Positions 45,527 through 54,967 are shown, numbered from the stretch's first letter. The stretch: DNA of 64,000 nt from Palsa-504 sp963705835 (GCA_963705835.1 CAVPLC010000075.1:1-64000), one strand, 5' to 3'. Notes: a model not told the origin generated them from the letters alone. Numbers and translations are program-made.

Positions 45527-46308
45527 CGCGCCTCGAATCGGGGTGGCCGCCGTTGCGCGGACGCGCGGATGCCCTCGGCGAAGTCCGCCGTCTGGCGCAA
45601 CCGGTCCTGCTCGGCCAGTTCCCGGTCCATCGCCGTCCGGGCCCGCTCCGCCAGCGTCCCGCGCATCGTTTCCCGGATCGACCGCACCGCGAGCGGGGCG
45701 CCGGCGGCGATCTCGGCCGCCAGCTCCTGCGCGGCCGCCCGCAGCCCTTCGGCGTCGGCCAGCCGGTCGGCCAGCCCGATCCGGGCGGCCTCCTCGCCGC
45801 CGACCCGGCGGCCGGTGCACAGCAGGTCCAGCGCGCGCTGCTCGCCGATGATCGCGGGCAGCGTGACTGTCAGCGCGAAGCCATGGTGCAGGCCGAGCCG
45901 GGCGAAGTTCGCGCAGAACCTGGCCCGCGGGCTGGCGACCCGGAAGTCGGCGGCGCAGGCCAGCCCCAGCCCGCCGCCCACCGCCGCGCCCTGCACGGCG
46001 GCGACCACCGGCGTCCGCGCCTCGAACAGCCGGGCCGCCGCGGCGTAGAGTTCCTTCGCGCCGCCCATCCCTGGCCGTCCGGAGCGGCCGGTGAAGTCCG
46101 CGCCCGCGCAGAAGTGCTTGCCGTCCGAGCACAGCACCGCCGCGCGGAACTCCGGCTGTCCGTCCAGCCACGCGAGGGCGTCCGCGAGCGAGGTGATGAG
46201 CTCGGCGTCGAAGAAGTTGTCCGGCGGGCGCCCGATCTCCACTGTCGCCACGAGGTCGCCGCTCGGCCAGACGCTTACGTCACCGAACGTCTTCCTCGTC
46301 TCCAGCAT
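45523..46308 (-). CDS. Enoyl-CoA hydratase/isomerase (crotonase) family protein
   Basis: 261 residues from ATG 46308. Crotonase fold: VATVEIGRPPDNFFDAELIT, oxyanion-hole loops KHFCAGADFTG and AAVQGAAVGGGLGLACAADF. In the segment where hydratases usually have P-E-I/V, this one reads ANFARLGLHHGFALTVTLPA, so the standard acidic residue is missing; an isomerase, thioesterase or hydrolase activity is as possible as hydration. First gene of a three-gene operon. Operator B lies 13 bp upstream of the start. Confidence 0.88.
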   Translation of the reverse strand: MLETRKTFGDVSVWPSGDLVATVEIGRPPDNFFDAELITSLADALAWLDGQPEFRAAVLCSDGKHFCAGADFTGRSGRPGMGGAKELYAAAARLFEARTPVVAAVQGAAVGGGLGLACAADFRVASPRARFCANFARLGLHHGFALTVTLPAIIGEQRALDLLCTGRRVGGEEAARIGLADRLADAEGLRAAAQELAAEIAAGAPLAVRSIRETMRGTLAERARTAMDRELAEQDRLRQTADFAEGIRASAQRRPPRFEAR

Positions 46309-46320
46309 GACCGCATCGTA

Positions 46321-46338
46321 ATCGACATAGATGTCGAC
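46321..46338. promoter_or_regulatory. TetR-type operator B
   Basis: ATCGACATAGATGTCGAC. The core TCGACAT-AG-ATGTCGA is identical to site C and differs from site A only in the central two bases. It sits 13 bp upstream of the crotonase start, so it must overlap the promoter or a very short leader. Confidence 0.8.
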
Positions 46339-46394
46339 AGGGAAGGGGCGGCGGGCGGCCACCGGGCCTGGCTCAAGCCGGCCACAGGGCCGGC

Positions 46395-47102
46395 TCAGGC
46401 CGCGGGAGGCTGACCGGGCCGTTCGCGCAGGCCGACCGCGCGCGCCCAGATGGCGGTCAGCGTCGCCGCGGCGGCTTCGGGATCATAGCTGTCCCCGCCG
46501 ACCAGCCACCAGTACGCGAAGTTGGACAGCATCGAGACCAGCGCGCCGGCCGTGGTGCGCGGGTCGATGTCCGGATCGGCGAGCCCGTGGTCCTGCCAGC
46601 GGCGGATGGTCTTCGCGACCCGCTCCACGTGCTCGATCCGGCCGCGCAACCGGATCCGGTGTATCTCCTCGTCCATCGTCGCGACCTGCTCGGCAAGCGC
46701 CCAGATCACACTATTCGCCCGGTAGGCGTCCAGATACCGCCGGTTGGCGCGGTCCAGCGCCGCGTACACCCCCATGCGCGGCTCGCCGGGCGGCACCGCG
46801 ACGGCCACCTTGAACTGCTCCCCCACCTCCCGCATCACCGCGACGAACACGTCCTGCCGGGATGCGAAATACGTATAGAAGCTGCCGTGCGCCACCCCGG
46901 CCTCCGCCGTGATGTCGGCAACCCGGGCTCCGAAGTAGCCGTCCCGCTCGAAGACCCGCCGGGCGGCGGCCACCAGCTCCTCGCGGGTGCGCTGCCCCTT
47001 GGCGGTGGTCCGCGAAGCGTGCGCGGTGCGGCGCGCGGCCGACGTTCCGGCCGGAACCCAGCCGCCACGGGTTCGCCGGGTGGTCGGCTTTGCACTCGAC
47101 AT
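46395..47102 (-). CDS. TetR-family regulator of the acyl-CoA catabolic genes
   Basis: 235 residues. A basic N-terminal extension, then the TetR HTH: TREELVAAARRVFERDGYFG, ARVADITAEAGVAHGSFYTY and FASRQDVFVAVMREVGEQF. The C-terminal ligand domain has MLSNFAYWWLVGGDSYDPEA. The only in-frame ATG (47102) lies inside the palindrome at 47095-47112, so the operator covers the start codon, which implies a leaderless or very short mRNA and strong autorepression. Likely effector: an acyl-CoA of the pathway (inference from family and neighbours). Confidence 0.9.
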   Translation of the reverse strand: MSSAKPTTRRTRGGWVPAGTSAARRTAHASRTTAKGQRTREELVAAARRVFERDGYFGARVADITAEAGVAHGSFYTYFASRQDVFVAVMREVGEQFKVAVAVPPGEPRMGVYAALDRANRRYLDAYRANSVIWALAEQVATMDEEIHRIRLRGRIEHVERVAKTIRRWQDHGLADPDIDPRTTAGALVSMLSNFAYWWLVGGDSYDPEAAAATLTAIWARAVGLRERPGQPPAA

Positions 47103-47112
47103 AGATGTCGAT
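47095..47112. promoter_or_regulatory. TetR-type operator C, overlapping the TetR start codon
   Basis: CTCGACATAGATGTCGAT, with GATAC following, as in site A on the opposite strand. Covers the TetR ATG at 47100-47102. Confidence 0.8.
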
Positions 47113-47351
47113 GATACTGACTCCGGGATCGACCTTTGACCCGAGATGGTCCGCCTGGCCCGACGTGACTATCCCAGCTTGTTCAAATCCGCGAGTACAA
47201 GGATCTGGCGCTCGGCTGGGAGCCAGGAATCGGCACCACCGGACAATATCCACGGCAGGACTTGATACCGGGGAACATGGACGACGGGTTTCGTCACCGT
47301 GACGATGAAGCTGTGCTCGGCGTCCGCGTGACAAGGGTTAAGGATGGGCTG

Positions 47352-47768
47352 ATGAGCGACGACCGTGACCTCACCATCGCCACCGCCACGGTGACGAGTG
47401 AGGAAACACCGTACGGTGTGCGCATCAACACGGGAGGCCATGCGCTGCGCGGGGACGAACCGGTCGACCGCGGCGGTGCCGACAGCGGTCCGGCTCCGTT
47501 CGGCCTGCTGCTGTCCGGGCTCGGTGCCTGCACCGCGATCACGCTGCGAATGTACGCCGAACATCAGAGCTGGCCGCTAGCTGGCGTGAATGTCGAGCTG
47601 ACCTACGTCGTCAAAGACCGGAACACCAGGTGGATCGACCGGCTGATCACTCTGCACGGCGTCGATGAAGACCAGCGCGCGAAGCTGGCCGAGATCGCGG
47701 AGAAGACCCCGGTCACCAGGGCGGTCCGGGCGGGAACCGAGATCCGTACCAGCACCGGGGCGGCCTGA
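47352..47768 (+). CDS. OsmC/Ohr-family protein
   Basis: 138 residues, ATG preceded by AAGGATG. ATVTSEETPYGVRINTGGHA, then the family core APFGLLLSGLGACTAITLRM with the peroxidatic Cys in the ACTAIT helix, and DRLITLHGVDEDQRAKLAEI and EKTPVTRAVRAGTEIRT (second domain half). A second Cys of the Ohr type is not present, so it is closer to the single-Cys OsmC/YhfA subgroup. 38 bp upstream of a CoA-disulfide-reductase-like gene: a probable thiol/peroxide-handling pair. Confidence 0.88.
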   Translation: MSDDRDLTIATATVTSEETPYGVRINTGGHALRGDEPVDRGGADSGPAPFGLLLSGLGACTAITLRMYAEHQSWPLAGVNVELTYVVKDRNTRWIDRLITLHGVDEDQRAKLAEIAEKTPVTRAVRAGTEIRTSTGAA

Positions 47769-47806
47769 CCGGTGGCGACGCACGCGACGGAGCGAGTACT
47801 GATCCC

Positions 47807-49189
47807 ATGACCAAGCGGATCGTCGTCATCGGGGCGGACGCGGCCGGGATGAGCGCAGCCTCGCAGGCCAAGCGGATCGCAGGCGACGCGGTCGAGATTG
47901 TCGCGTTCGAGCGCGGAGCGTACAGCTCTTACTCTGCGTGTGGGATCCCGTACTGGGTAGCCGGGGATGTCGACGGGCCGGAGCGTCTGGTCGCCCGTTC
48001 GCCGGACGCACACCGGCGCAACGGCATCGACCTTCGGATGCGAACCGAGGTGGAGAAGATCGACCTCGCGGCCGGCTGGGTGCTCGCTCATGACCTGGCC
48101 GCAGGGCGGTCATCCCGGGAAGGCTTCGACTCTCTGGTCATCGCGACCGGCGCAGTCCCGGTACGACCGCCGCTGCCCGGCGTGGACGCCGTCGGCGTGT
48201 TCGGCGTGCAGACTCTCGATGACGGCGCCGCGCTCCTGGCGGATCTGCAGCGCGTGCAGCCGCGGCGGGCCGTGGTGGTCGGCGGAGGCTACATCGGCGT
48301 GGAGATGGCCGAGGCACTTGTGCGGCGCGGGGTCGCCGTCACCGTCGTCGATCAGGCCGCGCAGCCGATGACCACGCTCGACCCGGACATGGGGGCGGCG
48401 GTACACCGGGCCATGGAGGGCATCGGCATCGATGTGCGTACCAACACCGCCGTCATCGGATTCGAGACCGGCAGCAACCACAGGATCCGCTCGGTGCTGA
48501 CAGCCGACGGCTCAATCCCGGCCGATGTGGTCGTCCTCGGCCTCGGGGTACGGCCGAACACCTCGCTCGCCCGGGAGGCCGGCCTGGCCCTGGGCGATCA
48601 CGGTGGCCTGCGCACGAACGTGCAGATGCAGGCTCTCGGCCACGACCACATCTGGGCCGGCGGCGACTGCGTGGAAGTCCTCAACCTGGTCTCGGGTCAG
48701 TATCAGCATGTGGCGCTCGGCACCCACGCCAACAAGCAGGGCCGGGTCATCGGGCACAATCTGGCCGGTTCCTACGCCACGTTTCCCGGGGTGGTCGGCA
48801 CGGCGGTGAGTAAGGTGTGCCATCTGGAGATCGCCCGGACCGGGCTGCGCGAGCTCGACGCGACCCGCGCCGGGTTCGAGTACGTGACCGTCACCGTGCG
48901 GTCCGGCACGAAGGCCGGCTACTTCCCCGGTACCCAGCAGATGACCGTCAAGATAACCGCCGAGCGCTGCACCGGACGTCTGCTGGGCGTGCAGATCGTC
49001 GGCTACGAGGGATCGGCCAAGCGGATCGACACGGCTGCGGCGGCACTATGGAACCGGATGACGGTCGAAGAGATGACCGCCCTGGACCTCGCGTACGCTC
49101 CGCCGTTCGCGCCGGTATGGGATCCGATTCTCGTAGCGGCACGGCAGGCCGCCGGGGCAGTGCGCCAAGCCGGCACCGCCCGGCGATGA
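47807..49189 (+). CDS. FAD/NAD(P)-dependent pyridine nucleotide-disulfide oxidoreductase (CoA-disulfide reductase-like)
   Basis: 460 residues. FAD-binding RIVVIGADAAGMSAASQAKR; the single redox Cys in SSYSACGIPYWVAGDV, a signature of CoA-disulfide reductase, NADH oxidase and persulfide reductases; NAD-binding RRAVVVGGGYIGVEMAEALV; second FAD contact HDHIWAGGDCVEVLNLVSGQ; C-terminal dimerisation domain with FPGTQQMTVKITAERCTGRL. A Rossmann GADAAG in place of GxGxxG is a common variant in this family. Co-transcribed with the OsmC gene; probable role in low-molecular-weight thiol or persulfide reduction. Confidence 0.92.
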   Translation: MTKRIVVIGADAAGMSAASQAKRIAGDAVEIVAFERGAYSSYSACGIPYWVAGDVDGPERLVARSPDAHRRNGIDLRMRTEVEKIDLAAGWVLAHDLAAGRSSREGFDSLVIATGAVPVRPPLPGVDAVGVFGVQTLDDGAALLADLQRVQPRRAVVVGGGYIGVEMAEALVRRGVAVTVVDQAAQPMTTLDPDMGAAVHRAMEGIGIDVRTNTAVIGFETGSNHRIRSVLTADGSIPADVVVLGLGVRPNTSLAREAGLALGDHGGLRTNVQMQALGHDHIWAGGDCVEVLNLVSGQYQHVALGTHANKQGRVIGHNLAGSYATFPGVVGTAVSKVCHLEIARTGLRELDATRAGFEYVTVTVRSGTKAGYFPGTQQMTVKITAERCTGRLLGVQIVGYEGSAKRIDTAAAALWNRMTVEEMTALDLAYAPPFAPVWDPILVAARQAAGAVRQAGTARR

Positions 49190-49245
49190 CGTGCCGAAGG
49201 AATGATGTTGACTCTGCCCCTAGGGCAACCTCGATTGTTGAGTCC

Positions 49246-49986
49246 ATGGATACAGGAACGGATCGAGCTCCCCGTGGGGGCTATTCCGCCGCAGGCAGCG
49301 AAATGGAGCGTCGGGGTGGAGGCGGGAGCACGACCGCCGGGGACGGACTCGATCATCTCCTCGATGAGCAGGTCGGCTACTACCGAGCCCTGGCCGCGGA
49401 CTATCTGGACCAGGGCCTGGATCTTCCTGGCGGCGGCGAATTGACCGACGCACTGGATGCCTTCCAGCCGAGGGGCAGCGTGCTTGAGCTTGCCTGCGGT
49501 CCCGGGGTGTGGACCGGCCAGCTGCTCCGCTACGCGGCCGACGTCACCGCGGTGGACGCGTCCCCGGAGATGCTCGCCATCGCGGCGACCCGGGTCTCCA
49601 GGGAGCGGGTGCGTTTCATCCGGGCCGACCTCTTCACCTGGAGGCCGGACCGGCGCTACGACGTGGTCTTCTTCGGCTTCTGGCTGTCGCACGTCCCAGC
49701 CGAACGGTTCGAGTCCTTCTGGTCGCTCGTGGCTGGCTGTCTCAAACCACAGGGCCGCGTGTTCTTCGCCGACGATGCTTACCGCACCCCGGACGAACTC
49801 GTGGAAGGTCCATCGTCTTCGACCATCCGACGACAGATCCCTGACGGAACCGCCTACCGGCTAGTGAAGGTACCCCACCAGCCAGGAGACCTGGAGAGAC
49901 GGCTCCGGCAACTCGGGTGGGACATCAAGGTCACCCCGACAGCGGGACCGTGCTACTGGGGAGCGGGAAGCCCGGCCGGCGGATGA
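49246..49986 (+). CDS. Class I SAM-dependent methyltransferase
   Basis: 246 residues from ATG 49246. LDEQVGYYRALAADYLDQGL; motif I SVLELACGPGVWTGQLLRYA; motif II VTAVDASPEMLAIAATRVSR; VRFIRADLFTWRPDRRYDVV; FFGFWLSHVPAERFESFWSL; LKPQGRVFFADDAYRTPDEL; and the late strand YRLVKVPHQPGDLERRLRQL. All SAM-site motifs are intact. Substrate unknown. It follows the flavoprotein gene on the same strand at 56 bp. Confidence 0.92.
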   Translation: MDTGTDRAPRGGYSAAGSEMERRGGGGSTTAGDGLDHLLDEQVGYYRALAADYLDQGLDLPGGGELTDALDAFQPRGSVLELACGPGVWTGQLLRYAADVTAVDASPEMLAIAATRVSRERVRFIRADLFTWRPDRRYDVVFFGFWLSHVPAERFESFWSLVAGCLKPQGRVFFADDAYRTPDELVEGPSSSTIRRQIPDGTAYRLVKVPHQPGDLERRLRQLGWDIKVTPTAGPCYWGAGSPAGG

Positions 49987-50111
49987 CGACAGCTGGGTAA
50001 CCGCCGCGCTGACCAGGCCGCACCGGCTGCTGGAGCCCTTGCGCGCGGCGGATGCTCCCGCGGCTCCCTGACCGGTTCGGGCCTACCGGATGCTCCCCCG
50101 TCCGCGAACCG

Positions 50112-50987
50112 TCACGACGGGGTAGCCGTGTCGTGCGGTTGGAGGTCGAGGAAGTCGATGACCCGGCGCACGAAGCGCTCGACGTACTGGAAGTGGGCGC
50201 CGTGGCCGGAGTCGGGAAGCAGCATCAGCTCGGCGTCGGGGAGGTGCTGGTAGAGATGGTAGGAGTTGATCGTCGGTATGACGATGTCGTCGCTGCCGTT
50301 GACGACGAGGGCGGGCTGGGCGATCCCGGCGAGGTAGCCAAAATTGTCCGCGGGTGCTGAGGCCCACCCCCGCGCGGCGGCCCGGTATGCGGCGATGGTT
50401 TCGTCGCTGACGGGGATGTCCCGGTCGTCGGTGCGCGCCGTGATGCGGGAGATGAAGGCGCGGCCGGCGGCCTGGCTTTCCTTCGACGGCGAGAACATGA
50501 TGGGCAGCCACATGTCCTCGCCGAGCTCGTCTCGCCGGGTGAACAAGGGCGCGACCTCGGGGGCCTGCCGGGCGATGGCGTCACCGCCGCGGGGACCGGT
50601 GCCTACCAGGACGAGGCGCCGTACGAGGCCAGGTCGGTCCAGGGCGATCAGCTGGGCGATCCCGCCGCCCATGGAGTGGCCGAAGATGTCGACGCTTGTC
50701 AGGCCGAGGCCGTCGATGAAGCTGGCGGCGTCGGCCGCCATGCCCGCAATGGTGTGCGGGGCGGTACCGGTGCTGCGGCCGACGCCAGCGTTGTCGAACA
50801 GGACGATCTCGCGCCCCGCTGCCAGCGCGTCGCTGATGGCGGGGTCGAAGTTGTCGAGGTTGCCCATGAAGTGCTGGGTGAAGACCAGCGGGGTGCCGGC
50901 CGGGGTCCCGAAGCGGCGGTAGGCGAAACGGGTGCCGCCGATGTCGAGGAACTGGGTGGGAGCGGTTGTGGCGAGGGAAGGGATCAT
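50112..50987 (-). CDS. Alpha/beta hydrolase (cytosolic)
   Basis: 291 residues. FTQHFMGNLDNFDPAISDAL (oxyanion region), REIVLFDNAGVGRSTGTAPH, SVDIFGHSMGGGIAQLIALD (nucleophile Ser in GHSMGG), VVNGSDDIVIPTINSYHLYQ (acid) and DSGHGAHFQYVERFVRRVID (His). All three catalytic residues are present. It lies 52 bp downstream of a secreted paralogue with which it may share a transcript. Confidence 0.92.
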   Translation of the reverse strand: MIPSLATTAPTQFLDIGGTRFAYRRFGTPAGTPLVFTQHFMGNLDNFDPAISDALAAGREIVLFDNAGVGRSTGTAPHTIAGMAADAASFIDGLGLTSVDIFGHSMGGGIAQLIALDRPGLVRRLVLVGTGPRGGDAIARQAPEVAPLFTRRDELGEDMWLPIMFSPSKESQAAGRAFISRITARTDDRDIPVSDETIAAYRAAARGWASAPADNFGYLAGIAQPALVVNGSDDIVIPTINSYHLYQHLPDAELMLLPDSGHGAHFQYVERFVRRVIDFLDLQPHDTATPS

Positions 50988-51039
50988 GGCTGGTTACTCC
51001 TTTTCGGACGCCGGCAGGCCGATACGAAGCTGCCGCTCG

Positions 51040-51891
51040 TCAGGTGGTGGCCCGGACGGCCTGCAGGATGACGCTGGTCACGACGCCGGGGTCGGAGATC
51101 ATGGACAGGTGCGGGGCCCTCACTTCGGTGATGCGGGCGTGCGCGTTCTCGGCCATGGCCAGCTGCAACGCCGGCAGGATGGCGTGGTCGGCGGTGCCGA
51201 CCACGGCCCAGGACGGGATGGTCTTCCAGGCCGGGACACCAGACGGCTGGGTGAGGGCGATCGTGGCCAGCGGCGCCTGGTCGGCGGCCGCGGCCCGGGC
51301 CTCGCGGGCGGGCAGCCCGTTGGCCATGCACGACGGGAACGCGCTCTGGGTGATGTAGGCGTCCCCGACGCCTGCGGGAGCACCAGGGAACGGCACTACG
51401 GTGAGGTTCGACGGCTCGGCGCACGATCCGGGGTAGGCGGCCAGCAGCTGTGCGAGGGTCTGGCCCTGGGCGGGAACGAAGGCGTCTACGTAGACCAGCG
51501 CCTTGACCTGGGTGTCGCCGGTGGCGGCGTTGGTGATGACGTCCCCGCCGTAGGAGTGGCCGACCAGCACGATGGGTCCGGAGATGCTGTGCAGGAAATC
51601 GGCCAGGTACTCGGAGTCATAGGTGAGCCCCTGCAGCGGGTTCGGCGGCGCGTAGACGGTGTAACCGTCGGCTTGCAGCCGCTGGATGACGGCGTTCCAG
51701 CTGGCCGTGTTGGCCCAGGCCCCGTGCTCGAGCACGATGGCGGGCTTGGGCCCGCCGCTGGCGGCAGCGCGAGTCGTCGTATGGGCGGAGGCGATCTGGC
51801 TGAGGGGGATGATCAGGGCGGCGATGGCCACGGCCAGGGCCGCGATGATGAGGCGCAGCCTTGCGTGCTGTGCGGCACGGGCGATGTTCAT
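51040..51891 (-). CDS. Secreted alpha/beta hydrolase (EstC/MenH-like)
   Basis: 283 residues from ATG 51891. Signal peptide: LRLIIAALAVAIAALIIPLS, then QIASAHT. KPAIVLEHGAWANTASWNAV, PIVLVGHSYGGDVITNAATG (nucleophile Ser), VPAWKTIPSWAVVGTADHAI and ARITEVRAPHLSMISDPGVV (His). A paralogue of the cytosolic hydrolase at 56395-57096, which has the same GVPAWKTxPSW and HxxMxSxPG blocks. The two share a 25-bp upstream motif. Confidence 0.9.
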   Translation of the reverse strand: MNIARAAQHARLRLIIAALAVAIAALIIPLSQIASAHTTTRAAASGGPKPAIVLEHGAWANTASWNAVIQRLQADGYTVYAPPNPLQGLTYDSEYLADFLHSISGPIVLVGHSYGGDVITNAATGDTQVKALVYVDAFVPAQGQTLAQLLAAYPGSCAEPSNLTVVPFPGAPAGVGDAYITQSAFPSCMANGLPAREARAAAADQAPLATIALTQPSGVPAWKTIPSWAVVGTADHAILPALQLAMAENAHARITEVRAPHLSMISDPGVVTSVILQAVRATT

Positions 51892-51993
51892 TATGATCTC
51901 GCTTTCGGGGAATGGCGAGCGTCCGTTCGGTCGCATGGAGAGGCGTTAACAGGCAAGTCCTCTGTTTCGACTCTGCGGCAGGAAACTGGCCCC

Positions 51994-52018
51994 GGGTATC
52001 CGCACCTTGACTGCACTT
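51994..52018 (-). promoter_or_regulatory. Shared upstream motif, copy 1
   Basis: Plus strand GGGTATCCGCACC then TTGACTGCACTT; 21 of 25 bases match the copy at 57156-57180. It lies about 100 bp upstream of the secreted hydrolase start, in the same orientation relative to the gene as copy 2. Candidate regulator site or unusual promoter. Confidence 0.6.
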
Positions 52019-52147
52019 CTGTCAACGGCGCTCGAAACTCAATGGGCAGGGCTATTGCCGGTCACGCCCGCACGAAACCTTCGAGAGTCGCCGACCGGCA
52101 CCACCGATGCCGGAAACCCCGCAGGCGGTACCGCTACGACAGAAGAC

Positions 52148-54967
52148 TTATAGAAGGGTCTCGGCTCCGGTGCTTTCGTGCGCCGTGGTTGGTGTGCTGG
52201 TGAGGGCGATCACGTCGCGTAGCTGGTTGCGGCCGGCGACCCCGAGCTTGGGATAGGACCGGTACAGGTGCGAGCTGACGGTGCGCGGTGACAGGAAGAG
52301 CCGGTCGCCGATCTCGCGGTTGGTCAGGCCGTGGCTGGCCAGGCGGACGATCTGGCGCTGCTGGGGGGTCAGCTCCCCGAGGGCATCGCGTTCGCCGGGC
52401 GACGCCGGCAGCGGCCACCCCGCACGCTCTCAGCTCGGCCTCGGTGCGCTGCGCCCATGACCGGGCACCTAGCCGCCGGAAGGTTGCCAGGGCTTCGGTC
52501 AGCACGGGCTTGGCGTCGTTGATCCGGCGGCGGCGCCGCAGCCATTCGGCGTAGTCGAGGCGTAGCTGGGCCCGCTCGAACGGCCACTGGTCCCCGGCGG
52601 GGTCGGCGAGCGCCGTGCCGAAATAGGCTTCGGCCCGGTCCGGGCCGGCGAGGATGCCGCGGGCGCGGGCGATGAGCTGCTCGAGCCGGGGAGAAGCCGT
52701 TCCGCCTAGATGGCTGAGCGCCCGCTCAAGGACCTCGCATCCTTCCATCCGCCGGTCGGCGCGCACCGCGGCAGCCGCGAGATCGGCCACACCCAGGTAG
52801 GAGAAAATGTTATGGACGGGCGCCCCTTCCTCGCTGAACAGCTGGCGCAGTTGCGTGAAGGCCAGAAGGTGGCTGCCGTCGGCGAGGGCGGCGATTCCGA
52901 GGGCCCGCCGGGCCCGGGCGACCAGTAGTCCGTTTTCTGCTAGATCGGCGTTGGCGAGCGCCCGGTCGGCATGCCTGCGTGCCGCGCCGGAGTCGGCGCG
53001 CATGGCCAGGACAGTGGCCGCGATCAAGTCGGCGGCCGCGGCGATGAGTTCCATCTGGTTAGCCTCGGCCAGGTCGGCGGCTTCGGCGGCAGCTTCTTGG
53101 GCCTCGTCCCACCGACCGGTGTCGATGTAGGCCCACCCGAGCGCGGTCAAGCCCGGGCCGCTGGTGCCCTGCGTACCGGGTGCCCGCAGCCGTTGCATGG
53201 CATCTTGCAGCAAGGTGATCGCCAGGCCGGATTCGTCCAGGAGCCACGCGGCGGAACCGATTCGCCACAAAGCAGGCTCTTCAAGGGGAGAGCCGCTGAT
53301 CTCGCGCAGGTACCGGACGAGCTCGCTTCTGCTGCCGAACGGGTCGATGCACGCCTGTATCCAGAGCCTGTCCGGGCCGGGATCGGCGCGCGCGCCATGG
53401 CCGGCGGACCGGGCCCCCTGATTTTCCAGGAGCCCGAGCACGCGGCTTACGGCCTGGCAGCTGGCGGGCGCGCCTGAGTGGTAGGCGACAGTGGCGGCAT
53501 CCGCGAGGGCGTCCCAGGCGAGGTCCGGCTGATCACGCGATGCCTCTTCGGCGACGGAGATGAGCGCTGACAGCGCGGCGGTGCGCCGCCCTGACCAGGC
53601 CAGCGCCCACCCGGCGTCGTGGCGGGCGGCCAGCCGCAGTTCCGGGTCCGCTGTGACCGCCAGGGCGCGGGCGGCGAGATCCTGGACCCAGTCTCCCTGG
53701 CCGGTGGGAACGGCGGCCGACGCGGCGGCGACCAGCCTGCGGGCCTGGTCTGCGGGGTCGGGGCTGAGGTCGGCCGCGCGTTCCAGCGCCAGCGCGGCGG
53801 CGGCCGCGCCGCCGCGGCGTTGCGCCTGCGCCGCGGTGGCCTCCAGCAGCGACGCCACCTGCTCATCGGGGTGCAGGGCCGCGGCGGCCAGGTGCCAGGC
53901 CCGCCGGTCCGGCTGGTCACCCAGGGCCCCGGCGAGCTCCCGGTGCGCCGCGGCCCGCCGGGCGAACGGCGCGGCGTGGTAGATGGCCGAGCGGACCAGG
54001 GGATGGGAGAACCGCAGCCCGGTCCGGTCGACCCTGACCAGGCCCCGGTCCTCGGCCGGCGCCAGCGCCCGCGCATCGGGCCCGGCGCCGCGGCTGGCCG
54101 CCGCGCTCAGGTCCGGCCCGTCGGCCACCGCCGCCAGCAACAGCGCCGCCTGCGTCGGCCCGGGCAACGCGGCGAACCGGGACGCCAGGACCGCGGTCAG
54201 CCGGTCGGTCAGGGGCAGCGGCTCGGCGGCCCACCGCCGGCTAGCCGCCGGATCCTCGGCGATCACCGCGGCCAGCTCGATCAGCGCCATCGGATTACCC
54301 GCGGCCTGCGCGAGCACCTGGGCCCGGGCCCGCCCCCGCGGCGGCCGCGGCTGCCCGTCCAGCAGCCGCCCGGCGTCCGCCTCTGACAGCGGCCCCAGGC
54401 GCAGCTCCGGGAACCCCCGGTCAAAACCGGGCGGCGGGGCCAGCCCCCGGGCCCCCACCAGCAGCACCACCGGCTCGGCGTCCAGGCGGCCGCCGGCGAA
54501 GGCCAGCGCGTCCAGCGAGCTGCGATCCAGCCAGTGCGCGTCATCGGCGACCACCACGACCGCGGACCGCTCGGACAGATCCGACAGCAACGTCAGCACC
54601 GCCGCCCCGGTCAGCAGCGGGTCCGCAGCACCAGGATCCGCGGCCAGGCCCAGCGCCCCGGACAGCGCCCGGGCCTGCCGGCCCGGCAGGCCCGCGGCGG
54701 CCCGCAGCACCGGCCGCAGCAGCTGGTGCAGCCCGGCGAACGCGAGCCGCGCCTCCGATTCCCGGCCGGTGACCGAAAGGACCCGCAGGCCCGCCCGCCG
54801 GGCCCGCCCGGCGGCCTCAGCCAGCAGCACGGTCTTGCCCATCCCCGCCTCGCCGGTGACCACCAGGACCCGGCCGGAGGCCGGGGCCGGGTCCACCAGG
54901 GCGCGCAGCCGGGCCAGCGCCGCGTCCCGCCCGATGATGGGCGCGGGCTACTGTGCGGGGAGGTCAC
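52148..54967 (-). CDS. LuxR-family STAND ATPase transcriptional regulator (frameshifts at both ends)
   Basis: About 930 residues. PAPIIGRDAALARLRALVDP, Walker A VVTGEAGMGKTVLLAEAAGR, Walker B AVVVVADDAHWLDRSSLDAL, then a long helical-repeat region to ~52450. The uncorrected frame ends in an Arg/Pro-rich tail. One extra G near 52405 hides the real LuxR HTH: LTPQQRQIVRLASHGLTNRE, IGDRLFLSPRTVSSHLYRSY, ending at TAA 52148-52150. At the N-terminus a stop precedes PAPIIGRD; a one-base correction near 54945 would connect it to GTG 54967 (VTSPHSS). With corrections it is a full-length regulator. Flanked by two hydrolases sharing an upstream motif, which are plausible targets. Confidence 0.85.
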
